Positions 1 through 6,468 are shown, numbered from the stretch's first letter. The stretch is 13,004 nt of DNA from JAWWPG01 sp037719575 (GCA_037719575.1 JBBJMF010000081.1:1-13004); one strand, 5' to 3'. Numbers and translations: made by a program. Notes: a model not told the origin generated them from the letters alone.

Positions 1-1
1 C

Positions 2-244
2 GTCGGCGGGCTGGTGGAGTCCTTCGACGTCAGGTCCCCGCACGGGATCGCGGTAACCGTCCGGATCACCCGGACCTCGACCGACGCCGTCCAGTGCACC
101 ATCACCGCGATCGCCAGCGACCACTCGCAGGTCGGCCTGCGGACCCTGCGGCTGCCGGCTGGCCCCGCCGGCACCAGCACGCTCACGACTCTGGTCAAGA
201 CCGAGCGAGAGGCAACCGCGGCCGATGTCGCAGGCTGCGGCTGA
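2..244 (+). CDS. DUF4307-like protein, C-terminal fragment (partial at window edge)
   Basis: The reading frame is open from base 2 to the TGA at 242-244, giving the last 80 residues of a protein whose start lies upstream of the window. A GTG at 14 is in frame but has no ribosome binding site and is probably an internal valine. The fragment alternates hydrophobic and polar residues (VRSPHGIAVTVRITR, then VQCTITAIA) and ends in the pattern AADVAGCG, with one Cys in the strand and one at the end. This resembles the C-terminal extracellular domain of actinobacterial DUF4307 proteins, which have one N-terminal membrane helix and often sit directly before greA, next to the mycothiol conjugate amidase gene. 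The function of that family is unknown. The family call is from memory of the pattern and of the gene order; the membrane helix is not in the window. Confidence 0.7.
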   Translation, partial: VGGLVESFDVRSPHGIAVTVRITRTSTDAVQCTITAIASDHSQVGLRTLRLPAGPAGTSTLTTLVKTEREATAADVAGCG

Positions 245-357
245 GCGTCGCCCGCCCCGAACGCATGTGGTCTCCTGACGGTTTCTTGATAGCCTCGACT
301 CCTTCCAGCCGCGGCGCGGGCAGTCGTTCGTGCGCCGACAACCAAGGAGCACCGTCC

Positions 358-870
358 GTGACGCAGCCCACAGCCGAGTCCGTCATCTGGCTCACGCAGG
401 AGGCCTATGACCGGCTGTCCGTCGAGCTCGAGAACCTCAGAGGACCGGTCCGCGCGGAGATCTCGCGACGCATCGCGGAGGCCCGTGAGGAAGGGGACCT
501 CCGGGAGAACGGCGGCTACCACGCCGCCCGCGAGGAGCAGAGCAAGATGGAGGCGAGGGTCGCCCAGCTGGAGGACATGCTCAGGCGCGCGCAGGTGGGC
601 GAGACGCCTACCGATCACGGGGTCGTCGAGCCCGGGATGCAGGTCACCGTGAAGTTCGCCGACGGAGACACCGAGACGTTCTTGCTCGGTGCCCGAGAGG
701 TGCTCGCAGTCGACCCCAGCGTCGACATGAGCGTGTACTCACCGCAGTCGCCGCTGGGGGCGGCAATCATGGGCAAGAAGCCCGGAGAGTCCGCGAGCTA
801 CCGGGCGCCGAGCAAGGACAAGCGCGTCGTCGAGGTCGAGATCGTCGACGCCAAGCCCTTCGTCGCCTGA
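358..870 (+). CDS. greA: Transcription elongation factor GreA
   Basis: GreA rescues backtracked RNA polymerase by inserting its coiled coil into the secondary channel and stimulating cleavage of the transcript 3' end. The 170-residue product has the two expected parts: an N-terminal antiparallel coiled coil (about residues 12-82) and a C-terminal FKBP-like domain (about 88-168). The coiled-coil tip is the segment GDLRENGGYHAAREEQ at 46-61, with the conserved acidic D47 and E50 that help hold the catalytic metal. The C-terminal hallmark SPLGAAIMGKKPGE is at 131-144. The start is the GTG at 358, placed 8 bases after an AAGGAG at 344-349. The frame stays open further upstream, but that part is out-of-frame translation of the preceding gene. 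The gene is 113 bases downstream of the DUF4307-like gene and convergent with the ABC permease gene. Length is typical for the actinobacterial form. Confidence 0.96.
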   Translation: MTQPTAESVIWLTQEAYDRLSVELENLRGPVRAEISRRIAEAREEGDLRENGGYHAAREEQSKMEARVAQLEDMLRRAQVGETPTDHGVVEPGMQVTVKFADGDTETFLLGAREVLAVDPSVDMSVYSPQSPLGAAIMGKKPGESASYRAPSKDKRVVEVEIVDAKPFVA

Positions 871-900
871 GCCCGACTCAGCGGCGCGCCTGGGTCAGGC
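867..900. terminator. Two short hairpins between convergent greA and drrB-like genes
   Basis: CTGAG at 867-871 pairs with CTCAG at 877-881 across a 5-base loop; the stem includes the greA stop codon. A second stem, GCCTG at 888-892 with CAGGC at 896-900, follows. There is no T tract on either strand, which is common for actinobacterial terminators but makes the call weak. The position between two convergent genes fits a bidirectional terminator. Confidence 0.4.
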
Positions 901-909
901 CACCGAGCG

Positions 910-1737
910 TCAGGACGCGGTGGCCCGGTTGTACTTGCGGATGGCGAGCGGCGCGAAGACCGCGATGATCACCAGGCAGTAGACCACCGACAACAGCAGC
1001 GGATGGCGGGACGGAAAGCTGTCGTTGATGAACGGGTTGGGGTTGCCGAACAGGTCGCGGCACGCCGAGGTGACCGTCGACAGCGGGTTCCAGGCGGCCA
1101 CGGGTTTCAGCACACTGGGCAGCCGGTCGCCCGGCACGAAGATGTTCGAGACGAAGGTCAGCGGGAACAGCCAGATCAGCCCGGCGCTCGCCGCCACCTC
1201 CACGGACTTCACCGACAACCCGATCAGCGCCCCCACCCAGAGCATCGAGAACGCCAGCAGGAGCAGCAGCGCGAACGCAGCCGCCGCCCTCAGGATGCCG
1301 TCGTGCATCCGCCAGCCGACGACCAGCCCGCACACCACCATCACCAGCGTGACGAACGTGTTGAAGACCAGGTCACCCAGCACCCGACCGGCGATCACGG
1401 CCGATCGGGAGATCGGGAACGAGCGGAACCTGTCGACGAGCCCCTTCTGCATGTCGTCGGTCATCCCCACCGACGAGGAGGCGACGGCGAACGCCATCGT
1501 CTGCGCGAAGATCCCCGCCATCAGGAACTCCCGGTACGCCGCCGCGCTGGACTCGCCGCCGATGGGAATCGCGCCACCGAAGACGTAGGCGAACAGCACC
1601 ACGAACATGATCGGCTGGATCGTGCCGTAGACGAGCTTGTCCGGCACCCGAGGGATCTGCTTGAGGTTCCGCCAGGTCATCAGCATGGCGTCGCTCAGCG
1701 CGTTGCCGTGCCTGGTCGACGTGAGCTGGGTCGTCAT
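910..1737 (-). CDS. ABC-2 type exporter permease, DrrB-like
   Basis: Membrane subunit of an ABC exporter of the daunorubicin-resistance (DrrB) type; its substrate cannot be read from the sequence. The 275-residue protein has about six hydrophobic segments (roughly 38-56, 72-90, 115-140, 150-175, 180-202 and 247-266). Family signatures are MQKGLVDRFRSFPISRSAV at 96-114 and FPLTFVSNIFVP at 191-202 followed by WNPLS at 216-220. Its ATG overlaps the stop of the ATPase gene as ATGA (1734-1737), and a GGAG lies 8 bases before the start inside the ATPase gene, so the two are probably translationally coupled and form one transporter. It is convergent with greA. The fold and family are clear, while a drug or lipid substrate is only a guess. 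Confidence 0.92.
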   Translation of the reverse strand: MTTQLTSTRHGNALSDAMLMTWRNLKQIPRVPDKLVYGTIQPIMFVVLFAYVFGGAIPIGGESSAAAYREFLMAGIFAQTMAFAVASSSVGMTDDMQKGLVDRFRSFPISRSAVIAGRVLGDLVFNTFVTLVMVVCGLVVGWRMHDGILRAAAAFALLLLLAFSMLWVGALIGLSVKSVEVAASAGLIWLFPLTFVSNIFVPGDRLPSVLKPVAAWNPLSTVTSACRDLFGNPNPFINDSFPSRHPLLLSVVYCLVIIAVFAPLAIRKYNRATAS

Positions 1738-2756
1738 CGCACCTTCTCCGGAACGGGTCTCGTGGCTGCGGGCTCGTCGGCAACGAGCTCGGCGGCATGG
1801 CCGGTCAGGCTGAGGAAGACGTCGTCGAGCGTGGGCCGTCGCAGCGCCACGTCGTCGATCGCGATGCCACGGCTGTCGAGCTCGCGGATCGCCTCCACGA
1901 GGACGGACGAACCACCGCTGACCGCGGCACTTACCTGACGCCTGTGCCGGTCGATGGCAGTGTCGCTCGTCGCCTTGCCATCAGGAGTAAGACCGCGAAG
2001 CGCCTGCTCGGCCTCGTCGAGCCGGGACCCGTCGCGCACGACGATCTCGATCCGCTCGCCGCCGACCTGCGCCTTCAGCTCGTCCGAGGTGCCCTCCGCG
2101 ATCAGGTGGCCGTGGTCGATCACGGCGATCCGGCTGGCGAGGGCGTCGGCCTCCTCGAGGTACTGCGTCGTGAGCAGCAGTGTCGTTCCCGCGGCGACCC
2201 GCTCGCGGATCACCTGCCACAGGTCGAGACGGCTGCGCGGGTCGAGACCGGTCGTCGGCTCGTCGAGGAAGAGGACGGGGGGCGACGCGACCAGAGCGCC
2301 GGCCAGGTCCAGCCGTCGCTTCATCCCCCCTGAGTAGGTCTTGGCCACCCGGTCTCCGGCGTCGGACAGGTCGAAGAGCTCCAGCAGGTCGTCCGCCCTG
2401 GACCTGGCCTCGCGGGTGGGCAGGCCGTAGAGCCGACCGAACAGCCAGAGGTTCTCCTTGCCGGTCAGGTTGTCGTCGACGGCGGAGTACTGGCCCGACA
2501 GGCCGATCGACCGGCGTACGAGGTCGGGCTCGCGTTGCACGTCGTGGCCGAGCACGCTCGCCGAGCCGGACTCGAAGGACACCAGCGTCGCCAGCGCCCG
2601 GACGGCCGTGGTCTTGCCTGCCCCGTTGGGTCCCAGCAGGCCGAGCACGGTGCCTTCCGGCACCGAGATCGAGAGCCCGTCGAGCGCCCTGACCTTGGAC
2701 TTCCTCGAGGCGAAGACCTTCACCAGGTCCCGCGCCTCGACGGCAACGGTTGTCAT
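1734..2756 (-). CDS. ABC exporter ATP-binding protein, DrrA-like
   Basis: Cytoplasmic ATPase partner of the downstream DrrB-like permease. In order, the 340-residue protein has Walker A GPNGAGKTT (42-50), Q-loop Q89, signature YSGGMKRRLD (141-150), Walker B and D-loop VLFLDEPTTGLD (161-172), and LTTQYLEEADALASRIAVIDHG (195-216). The residue normally a switch His is Gln198, as I recall for many DrrA-type proteins, so this is not a sign of decay. A C-terminal extension of about 100 residues (225-325), including a typical RRPTLDDVFLSLTG, corresponds to the DUF4162-type domain. AAGGAGG at 2761-2767 (minus strand) lies 4 bases before the ATG. The gene leads a two-gene operon with its own promoter candidate just upstream. 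No regulator gene for it lies beside it in this window. Confidence 0.95.
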   Translation of the reverse strand: MTTVAVEARDLVKVFASRKSKVRALDGLSISVPEGTVLGLLGPNGAGKTTAVRALATLVSFESGSASVLGHDVQREPDLVRRSIGLSGQYSAVDDNLTGKENLWLFGRLYGLPTREARSRADDLLELFDLSDAGDRVAKTYSGGMKRRLDLAGALVASPPVLFLDEPTTGLDPRSRLDLWQVIRERVAAGTTLLLTTQYLEEADALASRIAVIDHGHLIAEGTSDELKAQVGGERIEIVVRDGSRLDEAEQALRGLTPDGKATSDTAIDRHRRQVSAAVSGGSSVLVEAIRELDSRGIAIDDVALRRPTLDDVFLSLTGHAAELVADEPAATRPVPEKVR

Positions 2757-2807
2757 GCGACCTCCTTCTGCTCCTGGTCGAGAGCCACCTGGTGTCTGGG
2801 AGGCACT

Positions 2808-2837
2808 ATGTTGACATCATGATGACATCAGAGTCAA
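2808..2837 (-). promoter_or_regulatory. Promoter and direct-repeat operator candidate of the drrAB-like operon
   Basis: Read on the minus strand, a -35-like TTGACT (2837-2832) is followed after 18 bases by CAACAT (2813-2808), which keeps the key A and T of a -10. The spacer holds two exact copies of TGATGTCA (2830-2823 and 2819-2812) separated by TCA, an 11-base period of about one helical turn. TTGAC at 2811-2815 and GTCAA at 2833-2837 also form outer inverted arms. The layout suggests a repressor site over the promoter. The regulator is unknown. Confidence 0.5.
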
Positions 2838-2873
2838 GCTGTCGGCTGCCACCGGCCAGCCAGCGGGGTGCGG

Positions 2874-4094
2874 TCAGGTCACCGTGGGACGGTAGCCGTG
2901 CTCGTCGAGCTGCTTGAGCAGCAGCTCGCGGTGCTCCTGCCCGCGCATCTCGAGCTGGAGGACGACCTCCACCTGGTCCAGCGGCAGCGTCTCCGACGTC
3001 CGCTCGTGCACCACGTCCAAGATGTTGGCGTCAGCGGCGCTGAGCTCGGAGAGCAGCCGGGCGAGGCCGCCTGGTCGGTCGGGGATCCGGCAACGGATTG
3101 TGAGATAGCGACCCTGGGCCGCCATCCCGTGCCTGATCACCCGCATCAGCAGCAGCGGGTCGATGTTGCCGCCGGACAGCACGGCGACGACCGGGCCGCT
3201 GAAGTCGTGCGGCGTGTCGAGCAGCGCGGCCACGGCGGCGGCTCCCGCCGGCTCGACAACGACCTTGGCACGCTCCATGAGCGCCAGCAGGGCTGTCGAC
3301 AACGACTCCTCGGAGACCGTGCGGATCCCGTCGACGTTGCGCTGGATCGCGGCGAAGGGTACGTCGCCGGGGCAGCCCACCGCGATGCCGTCCGCCATCG
3401 TGGCCATCGACCGGAGTGCGACCGGCCGTCCACTGCGCAGCGACGGGGGGTACGCCGCCGCCGACTCGGCCTGCACACCGATGACCGTGACGTCGGGCCG
3501 CTTGGCCTTGACCGCCGTGGCGACCCCGGCGATGAAGCCCCCGCCCCCGGTCGGCACGAGAAGCGTCTTGACAGTGGGGACCTGCTCGATGATCTCGAGC
3601 CCGCAGGTGCCCTGGCCGGTCACGATGTCCACGTGGTCGAACGGATGGATGAGGACCGCCCCGGTCTCCGCCTCGAACGCCCGGGCCTCCACCAGTGCCT
3701 CGTCGATCGTGTGACCGGCGAACCTGACCTCGGCACCGTAGCCGCGGGTGGCGTTCTCCTTGGGGATCGGAGCGCCGTACGGCATGAACACGGTGGCTGC
3801 TGTCCCCAACAGCCGAGCCGCCAACGCGACGCCCTGCGCGTGGTTGCCCGCACTGGCGGCGACGACGCCTCGTGCGCGCTCCTGGGGTGTGAGGTTGCTG
3901 ATGCGCAGGTAGGCTCCGCGAATCTTGAACGACCCGGTGCGCTGGAGGTTCTCGCACTTCAGGTGGACGTCGGTGCCGGTCAGCCCGCTGAGCCAGCGCG
4001 AGCTCTCCATCGGCGTGACGAGCGCGGTGCCCTTGAGTCGCTCGCGGGCCGCCTCGATCTGGGCCAGCGTCACCGAGGGCACGACGACGGTCAT
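2874..4094 (-). CDS. ilvA: Threonine dehydratase (threonine ammonia-lyase) with ACT domain
   Basis: PLP-dependent enzyme that converts threonine to 2-oxobutyrate and ammonia, feeding isoleucine synthesis or threonine breakdown in the cytoplasm. The 406-residue protein has the PLP-binding lysine K57 in GSFKIRGAY, the SAGNHAQG loop at 81-88, the glycine-rich phosphate clamp PTGGGG at 181-186, EPAGA at 281-285 and SGGN at 307-310. A single C-terminal ACT domain (about 330-403, beginning LTIRCRIPDRPGGLARLL) follows. That length and one ACT domain match the short form widespread in actinobacteria, not the 500-residue two-domain E. coli IlvA. The ATG at 4094 has no clear Shine-Dalgarno. A TAGGCT six bases upstream would put the mRNA start near the ATG, but its -35 is poor. 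The gene lies 47 bases after the lipoprotein gene on the same strand. Serine deamination as a side activity is possible. Confidence 0.94.
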   Translation of the reverse strand: MTVVVPSVTLAQIEAARERLKGTALVTPMESSRWLSGLTGTDVHLKCENLQRTGSFKIRGAYLRISNLTPQERARGVVAASAGNHAQGVALAARLLGTAATVFMPYGAPIPKENATRGYGAEVRFAGHTIDEALVEARAFEAETGAVLIHPFDHVDIVTGQGTCGLEIIEQVPTVKTLLVPTGGGGFIAGVATAVKAKRPDVTVIGVQAESAAAYPPSLRSGRPVALRSMATMADGIAVGCPGDVPFAAIQRNVDGIRTVSEESLSTALLALMERAKVVVEPAGAAAVAALLDTPHDFSGPVVAVLSGGNIDPLLLMRVIRHGMAAQGRYLTIRCRIPDRPGGLARLLSELSAADANILDVVHERTSETLPLDQVEVVLQLEMRGQEHRELLLKQLDEHGYRPTVT

Positions 4095-4113
4095 GCCCGC
4101 AGCCTAGTGTGAC

Positions 4114-4130
4114 CCGGCCACCTCAGCCGG
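4114..4130 (-). terminator. Weak hairpin after the lipoprotein gene
   Basis: CCGGC at 4114-4118 pairs with GCCGG at 4126-4130 over a 7-base loop, 11 bases past the lipoprotein stop and before the ilvA start. There is no T tract. It may end transcription of the lipoprotein gene, or be chance in GC-rich DNA. Confidence 0.25.
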
Positions 4131-4141
4131 TGACCCAGCGG

Positions 4142-4774
4142 CTATTCGCTCCAACAACCGATGACGTCGGCGGCGATGGCATAGGCGACGTCGGTCCGCG
4201 ACTCGTCACGTGGCCCGGCGTCAGCCGGAAGCGCCGTGGCGTCGACCTCGAGGGTCTTGCCGTCCTTCAGGAAGACGACGGTGCCCTCCGGGGTCTGGTA
4301 CGACGGCAGCCCGAACGCAGTGAGCCCGCGGAGCAGCGGCGGGGACCCGTCCCCCGTGCGCAGCGCGGTGAAGTACGCCCGGCCCGAGGACTCATCCATC
4401 GAGTCCTTGACCGACAGCGAGAGCGGCCCGCCCGGGAGCCGGTAGTTGCAGGTGAACAGCCGGTTGTGCCAGCTCGAGGCACCTGGTGCGAGAGCCGGCA
4501 GCACGAACGTCTGGGCGACGGCGTGGTGGATCTCCGTGCCACAGACCATCCGGGCCGACTGGGTCGGGCCCGGACCGCGCCCCGGTGGCTCGGACATCTG
4601 CATCCCCGGCGACATGGTCAGCCCAGGAGAGTCCTCGAGGTCGACAGCGGACCTCGACCCGGCGGGTGCCGATCCACAGCCGGCGACCATCGCGACCGCA
4701 GCAGCACCCGCCACGAGCAGCAGATCTTGGCCAGGTCGATGTCGATGTTGTGCTGTGCTCCATCCCCAGGTCAT
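4142..4774 (-). CDS. Putative lipoprotein of unknown function, Met-containing N-terminal linker
   Basis: From the ATG at 4774 the protein has 210 residues. A signal peptide with basic n-region (HRHRPGQ), hydrophobic core (LLLVAGAAAVAMVA) and lipobox VAGC puts the lipidated Cys at residue 33, so it should be anchored outside the membrane. A linker follows with a Met cluster (LTMSPGMQMSEPPG). The exported domain has three further cysteines: in MVCGTEI, FTCNYRL and the C-terminal GCWSE. Two of them could form a disulfide. The frame is open upstream to an ATG at 4900, but the extra 42 residues look non-natural before a signal peptide, so I chose the later start. It overlaps by ATGA a possible 11-codon leader (4771-4806). 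I do not recognise the domain; it vaguely recalls actinobacterial DUF3558-type lipoproteins. It is divergent from the CHRD/sortase pair. Confidence 0.75.
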   Translation of the reverse strand: MTWGWSTAQHRHRPGQDLLLVAGAAAVAMVAGCGSAPAGSRSAVDLEDSPGLTMSPGMQMSEPPGRGPGPTQSARMVCGTEIHHAVAQTFVLPALAPGASSWHNRLFTCNYRLPGGPLSLSVKDSMDESSGRAYFTALRTGDGSPPLLRGLTAFGLPSYQTPEGTVVFLKDGKTLEVDATALPADAGPRDESRTDVAYAIAADVIGCWSE

Positions 4775-4806
4775 GCCGGCATCTCGTCCCTGCATCCATG
4801 AATCAC
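4771..4806 (-). other. Possible 11-codon leader ORF overlapping the lipoprotein start
   Basis: On the minus strand a GTG at 4806 opens a short frame encoding VIHGCRDEMPA that stops at TGA 4773-4771. The stop overlaps the lipoprotein ATG as ATGA. An AGGAG (4822-4818) lies 11 bases before the GTG, while the lipoprotein ATG itself has only a weak site. This would allow coupled translation. It is short enough to be chance. Confidence 0.2.
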
Positions 4807-4847
4807 GGAAGCTCACTCTCCTGCACGATTCGCTCTGGTGCCGATTG

Positions 4848-4893
4848 CGGATTGGCGAGCCATCCGGAGCAATCCCTGCCCGTCGTTGCTCCG
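4848..4893. promoter_or_regulatory. Paired dyad elements in the divergent lipoprotein/CHRD intergenic region
   Basis: Two adjoining inverted repeats lie here. CGGAT-T-GGC pairs with GCC-ATCCG (4848-4866, one bulged T). CGGAGCAA at 4865-4872 pairs exactly with TTGCTCCG at 4886-4893 over a 13-base loop. The second ends 37 bases before the CHRD start codon. Either could be an operator for the divergent genes, or an mRNA hairpin in the CHRD leader. I see no convincing -10/-35 pair in this gap. Confidence 0.45.
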
Positions 4894-4930
4894 AATCCAC
4901 GACATACCAAGAAGGAAGGATCGCTTTTCC

Positions 4931-5701
4931 ATGAAGACTTCTCGACGACTGCTTCTGCCATTGGCCACCGCGGCTCTCGCAGTAGCCGTCTCTCCGGTGA
5001 CGTCCGCCTCAGCCGACCAAGGCACCAGCTACGGCGCCACGCTCACCGCACTCAACCACGCAACCGGCTCCGGGATGCTCAGCCTGACGCTCAACGGCAC
5101 CCAGGCCACGATCACCGAGCACTGGGCGGGGCTGGCTCCCACCTTCGGCGGCGCAGCGTACCCCCACGTGCAGCACATCCACGTCGGCGCCAAGGGGATC
5201 TGCCCCACGATGTCTGCCGACGAGAATGCGGACGGGGTCATCAGCACCACAGAGGGCAACCCGTCCTACGGGGGCATCGGCACGACGCTTTCCGTGTCGG
5301 GCGATACCAGCCCGGCCGCTAGCACGAACCTCCAGATCGCCCCTGCTGGGCCGAGCCTCGACTACTCCCGCACCATCACGTTGAGCAACGATGTCGTCCA
5401 GTCCATCAAGTCCGGAACAGCGGTGATCGTCGTCCACGGGCTCGACCCGGCGACGCTGAGCAAGAAGGCTCAAGGTGAGAAGAGCGACCTGGTGCCCTCG
5501 CTGCCGCTGGCTGCGACGTCTCCGGCACTGTGCGGCGCCCTCAGTGCCTGGCCGACCGCGCCCCAGACCGGGAACGGGTCGACCGCCGGCACCGAGAACC
5601 TCACCCTGTTCGGTCTGGGTGGCGGCCTACTTGCCGCGGCCGGCGCGGCCACGGTTCTGGCCCGTCGACGCACCGCGGTCGAGGTCGACAACCAGCGCTG
5701 A
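4931..5701 (+). CDS. Secreted CHRD-domain protein with C-terminal sorting-like signal
   Basis: The 256-residue protein starts at the ATG at 4931, 10 bases after AAGGA at 4916-4920; the frame extends upstream, but the signal peptide begins here. Residues 1-28 form a Sec signal (KTSRR, hydrophobic core, likely cut after SASA28). A CHRD-type beta domain (about 34-172) follows, with the His motif PHVQHIHVG (H79, H82, H84) and VVHGLD (H169), as in CHRD domains. Between them is an exact EF-hand-like loop, D97-x-N99-x-D101-G-V-I-S105-x-x-E108. The C terminus has APQTG (210-214), a short polar stretch, a hydrophobic helix (about 224-244) and RRR, like a cell-wall sorting signal. The class F sortase gene follows after 6 bases, which suggests the sortase anchors this protein. 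The role of CHRD domains in bacteria is largely unknown. Confidence 0.88.
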   Translation: MKTSRRLLLPLATAALAVAVSPVTSASADQGTSYGATLTALNHATGSGMLSLTLNGTQATITEHWAGLAPTFGGAAYPHVQHIHVGAKGICPTMSADENADGVISTTEGNPSYGGIGTTLSVSGDTSPAASTNLQIAPAGPSLDYSRTITLSNDVVQSIKSGTAVIVVHGLDPATLSKKAQGEKSDLVPSLPLAATSPALCGALSAWPTAPQTGNGSTAGTENLTLFGLGGGLLAAAGAATVLARRRTAVEVDNQR

Positions 5702-5707
5702 TCTGAG

Positions 5708-6436
5708 ATGTCGAGACGGACACCGGAGATGACAACCGGCCGCGTCGCCCGCCAGGGCATGCTGTATGCGCTCGCCCTGGTGGTCGGCGTCGCCGGCGTC
5801 GTCGCGATCGTGTTCGCACTCTCGTCGCAGGATGCGGCACCGCAGGAGCCTCGGGCGTCGGGACGCATCGTCGTCCCGCCCACGACCTCGAGCCGGCCGT
5901 CCACCGCGGCGCCGCCGCAGCGTCCTCCACCGGCAACCACGACGCCAGCTGGGCCTCTCACGCTGGTGGCGTCCTCCCCCTCCCGTATCGACATCCCGGC
6001 GATCGGCGTCCACACCGACGTCATCTCGATCGGCAAGAACGCCGACGGCACGCTGGCCGTTCCGCAACCCGGTCCCGATCTCAACAAGGTCGCCTGGTAC
6101 GACCAGTCGGCGACACCGGGGGCGGCGGGTCCGGCCGTTCTCGAGGGCCATGTCGACACCATCGAGGGCCCCTCGATCTTCTACCATCTCGGCGCCCTGC
6201 AGCCGGGCAACCGAATCGTGGTCACCCGGGTGGACGGCTCGACGGCGGTGTTCACCGTCAACGCCGTTCGCGCCTACCCGACCCACGCCGACTTCCCGAT
6301 CGCCCAGATCTACGGCGCGCAGCTCTCGGACCCGACGTTGAGGCTGATCACGTGCAGCAACTTCGACGACTCGAGCGGCCACTACGTCGGCAACACGGTG
6401 GTCTTCGCGCACCTGACCGACGTACGCCACTCATAG
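5708..6436 (+). CDS. Class F sortase
   Basis: Membrane-anchored transpeptidase expected to cleave a sorting motif and attach a surface protein. The 242-residue protein has an N-terminal membrane helix (about 17-38), a Pro/Thr/Ser-rich linker (41-82) and a sortase beta-barrel (about 88-238). Class F features include RIDIPAIGVHTDV (93-105), the catalytic His in VLEGHVDT (H148) and the catalytic Cys in LRLITC (C216). The region after the Cys, NFDDSSGHYVGNTVVFAHL, has no Arg; V227 sits about where I expect the catalytic Arg. It starts 6 bases after the CHRD gene, so the two are probably one transcript. The ATG at 5708 has a poor ribosome site; an in-frame ATG at 5729 follows ACGGA by 8 bases and is a fair alternative that keeps the membrane helix. 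Confidence 0.9.
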   Translation: MSRRTPEMTTGRVARQGMLYALALVVGVAGVVAIVFALSSQDAAPQEPRASGRIVVPPTTSSRPSTAAPPQRPPPATTTPAGPLTLVASSPSRIDIPAIGVHTDVISIGKNADGTLAVPQPGPDLNKVAWYDQSATPGAAGPAVLEGHVDTIEGPSIFYHLGALQPGNRIVVTRVDGSTAVFTVNAVRAYPTHADFPIAQIYGAQLSDPTLRLITCSNFDDSSGHYVGNTVVFAHLTDVRHS

Positions 6437-6468
6437 CCATCCCAGCGAACTGGCATATCCGCGAAGAA

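Noticed and set aside
94..357. An 88-codon N-terminal extension of greA
   Set aside because: It translates the preceding gene in another frame; the GTG at 358 has a good ribosome site and gives normal GreA length.
1003..1938. A 311-codon + strand frame opposite the ABC exporter genes
   Set aside because: Composition is that of antisense reading of a GC-rich gene (His, Arg, Gln, Asp rich) and it crosses two well-supported genes.
2163..2165. Gln198 in place of the switch-loop His in the ABC ATPase
   Set aside because: As I recall, TTQYLEEAD is a common form in DrrA-type ATPases, so it is not a sign of inactivation.
2811..2816. A perfect TTGACA on the + strand before the drrA-like gene
   Set aside because: No -10 follows at 16-18 bases and no + strand gene lies downstream.
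2868..4112. A 414-codon open frame on the + strand opposite the threonine dehydratase gene
   Set aside because: It mirrors the minus-strand gene, is rich in Arg, Gly, His and Asp without domain pattern, and the enzyme on the other strand has all its motifs.
4392..4799. A frameshifted lipoprotein read in another frame beginning MEHSTTSTST
   Set aside because: The frame shows no signal peptide or domain, and the accepted frame is continuous with a clean lipobox.
4775..4900. A 42-residue N-terminal extension of the lipoprotein
   Set aside because: It would place a charged segment before the signal peptide and runs through the divergent regulatory region.
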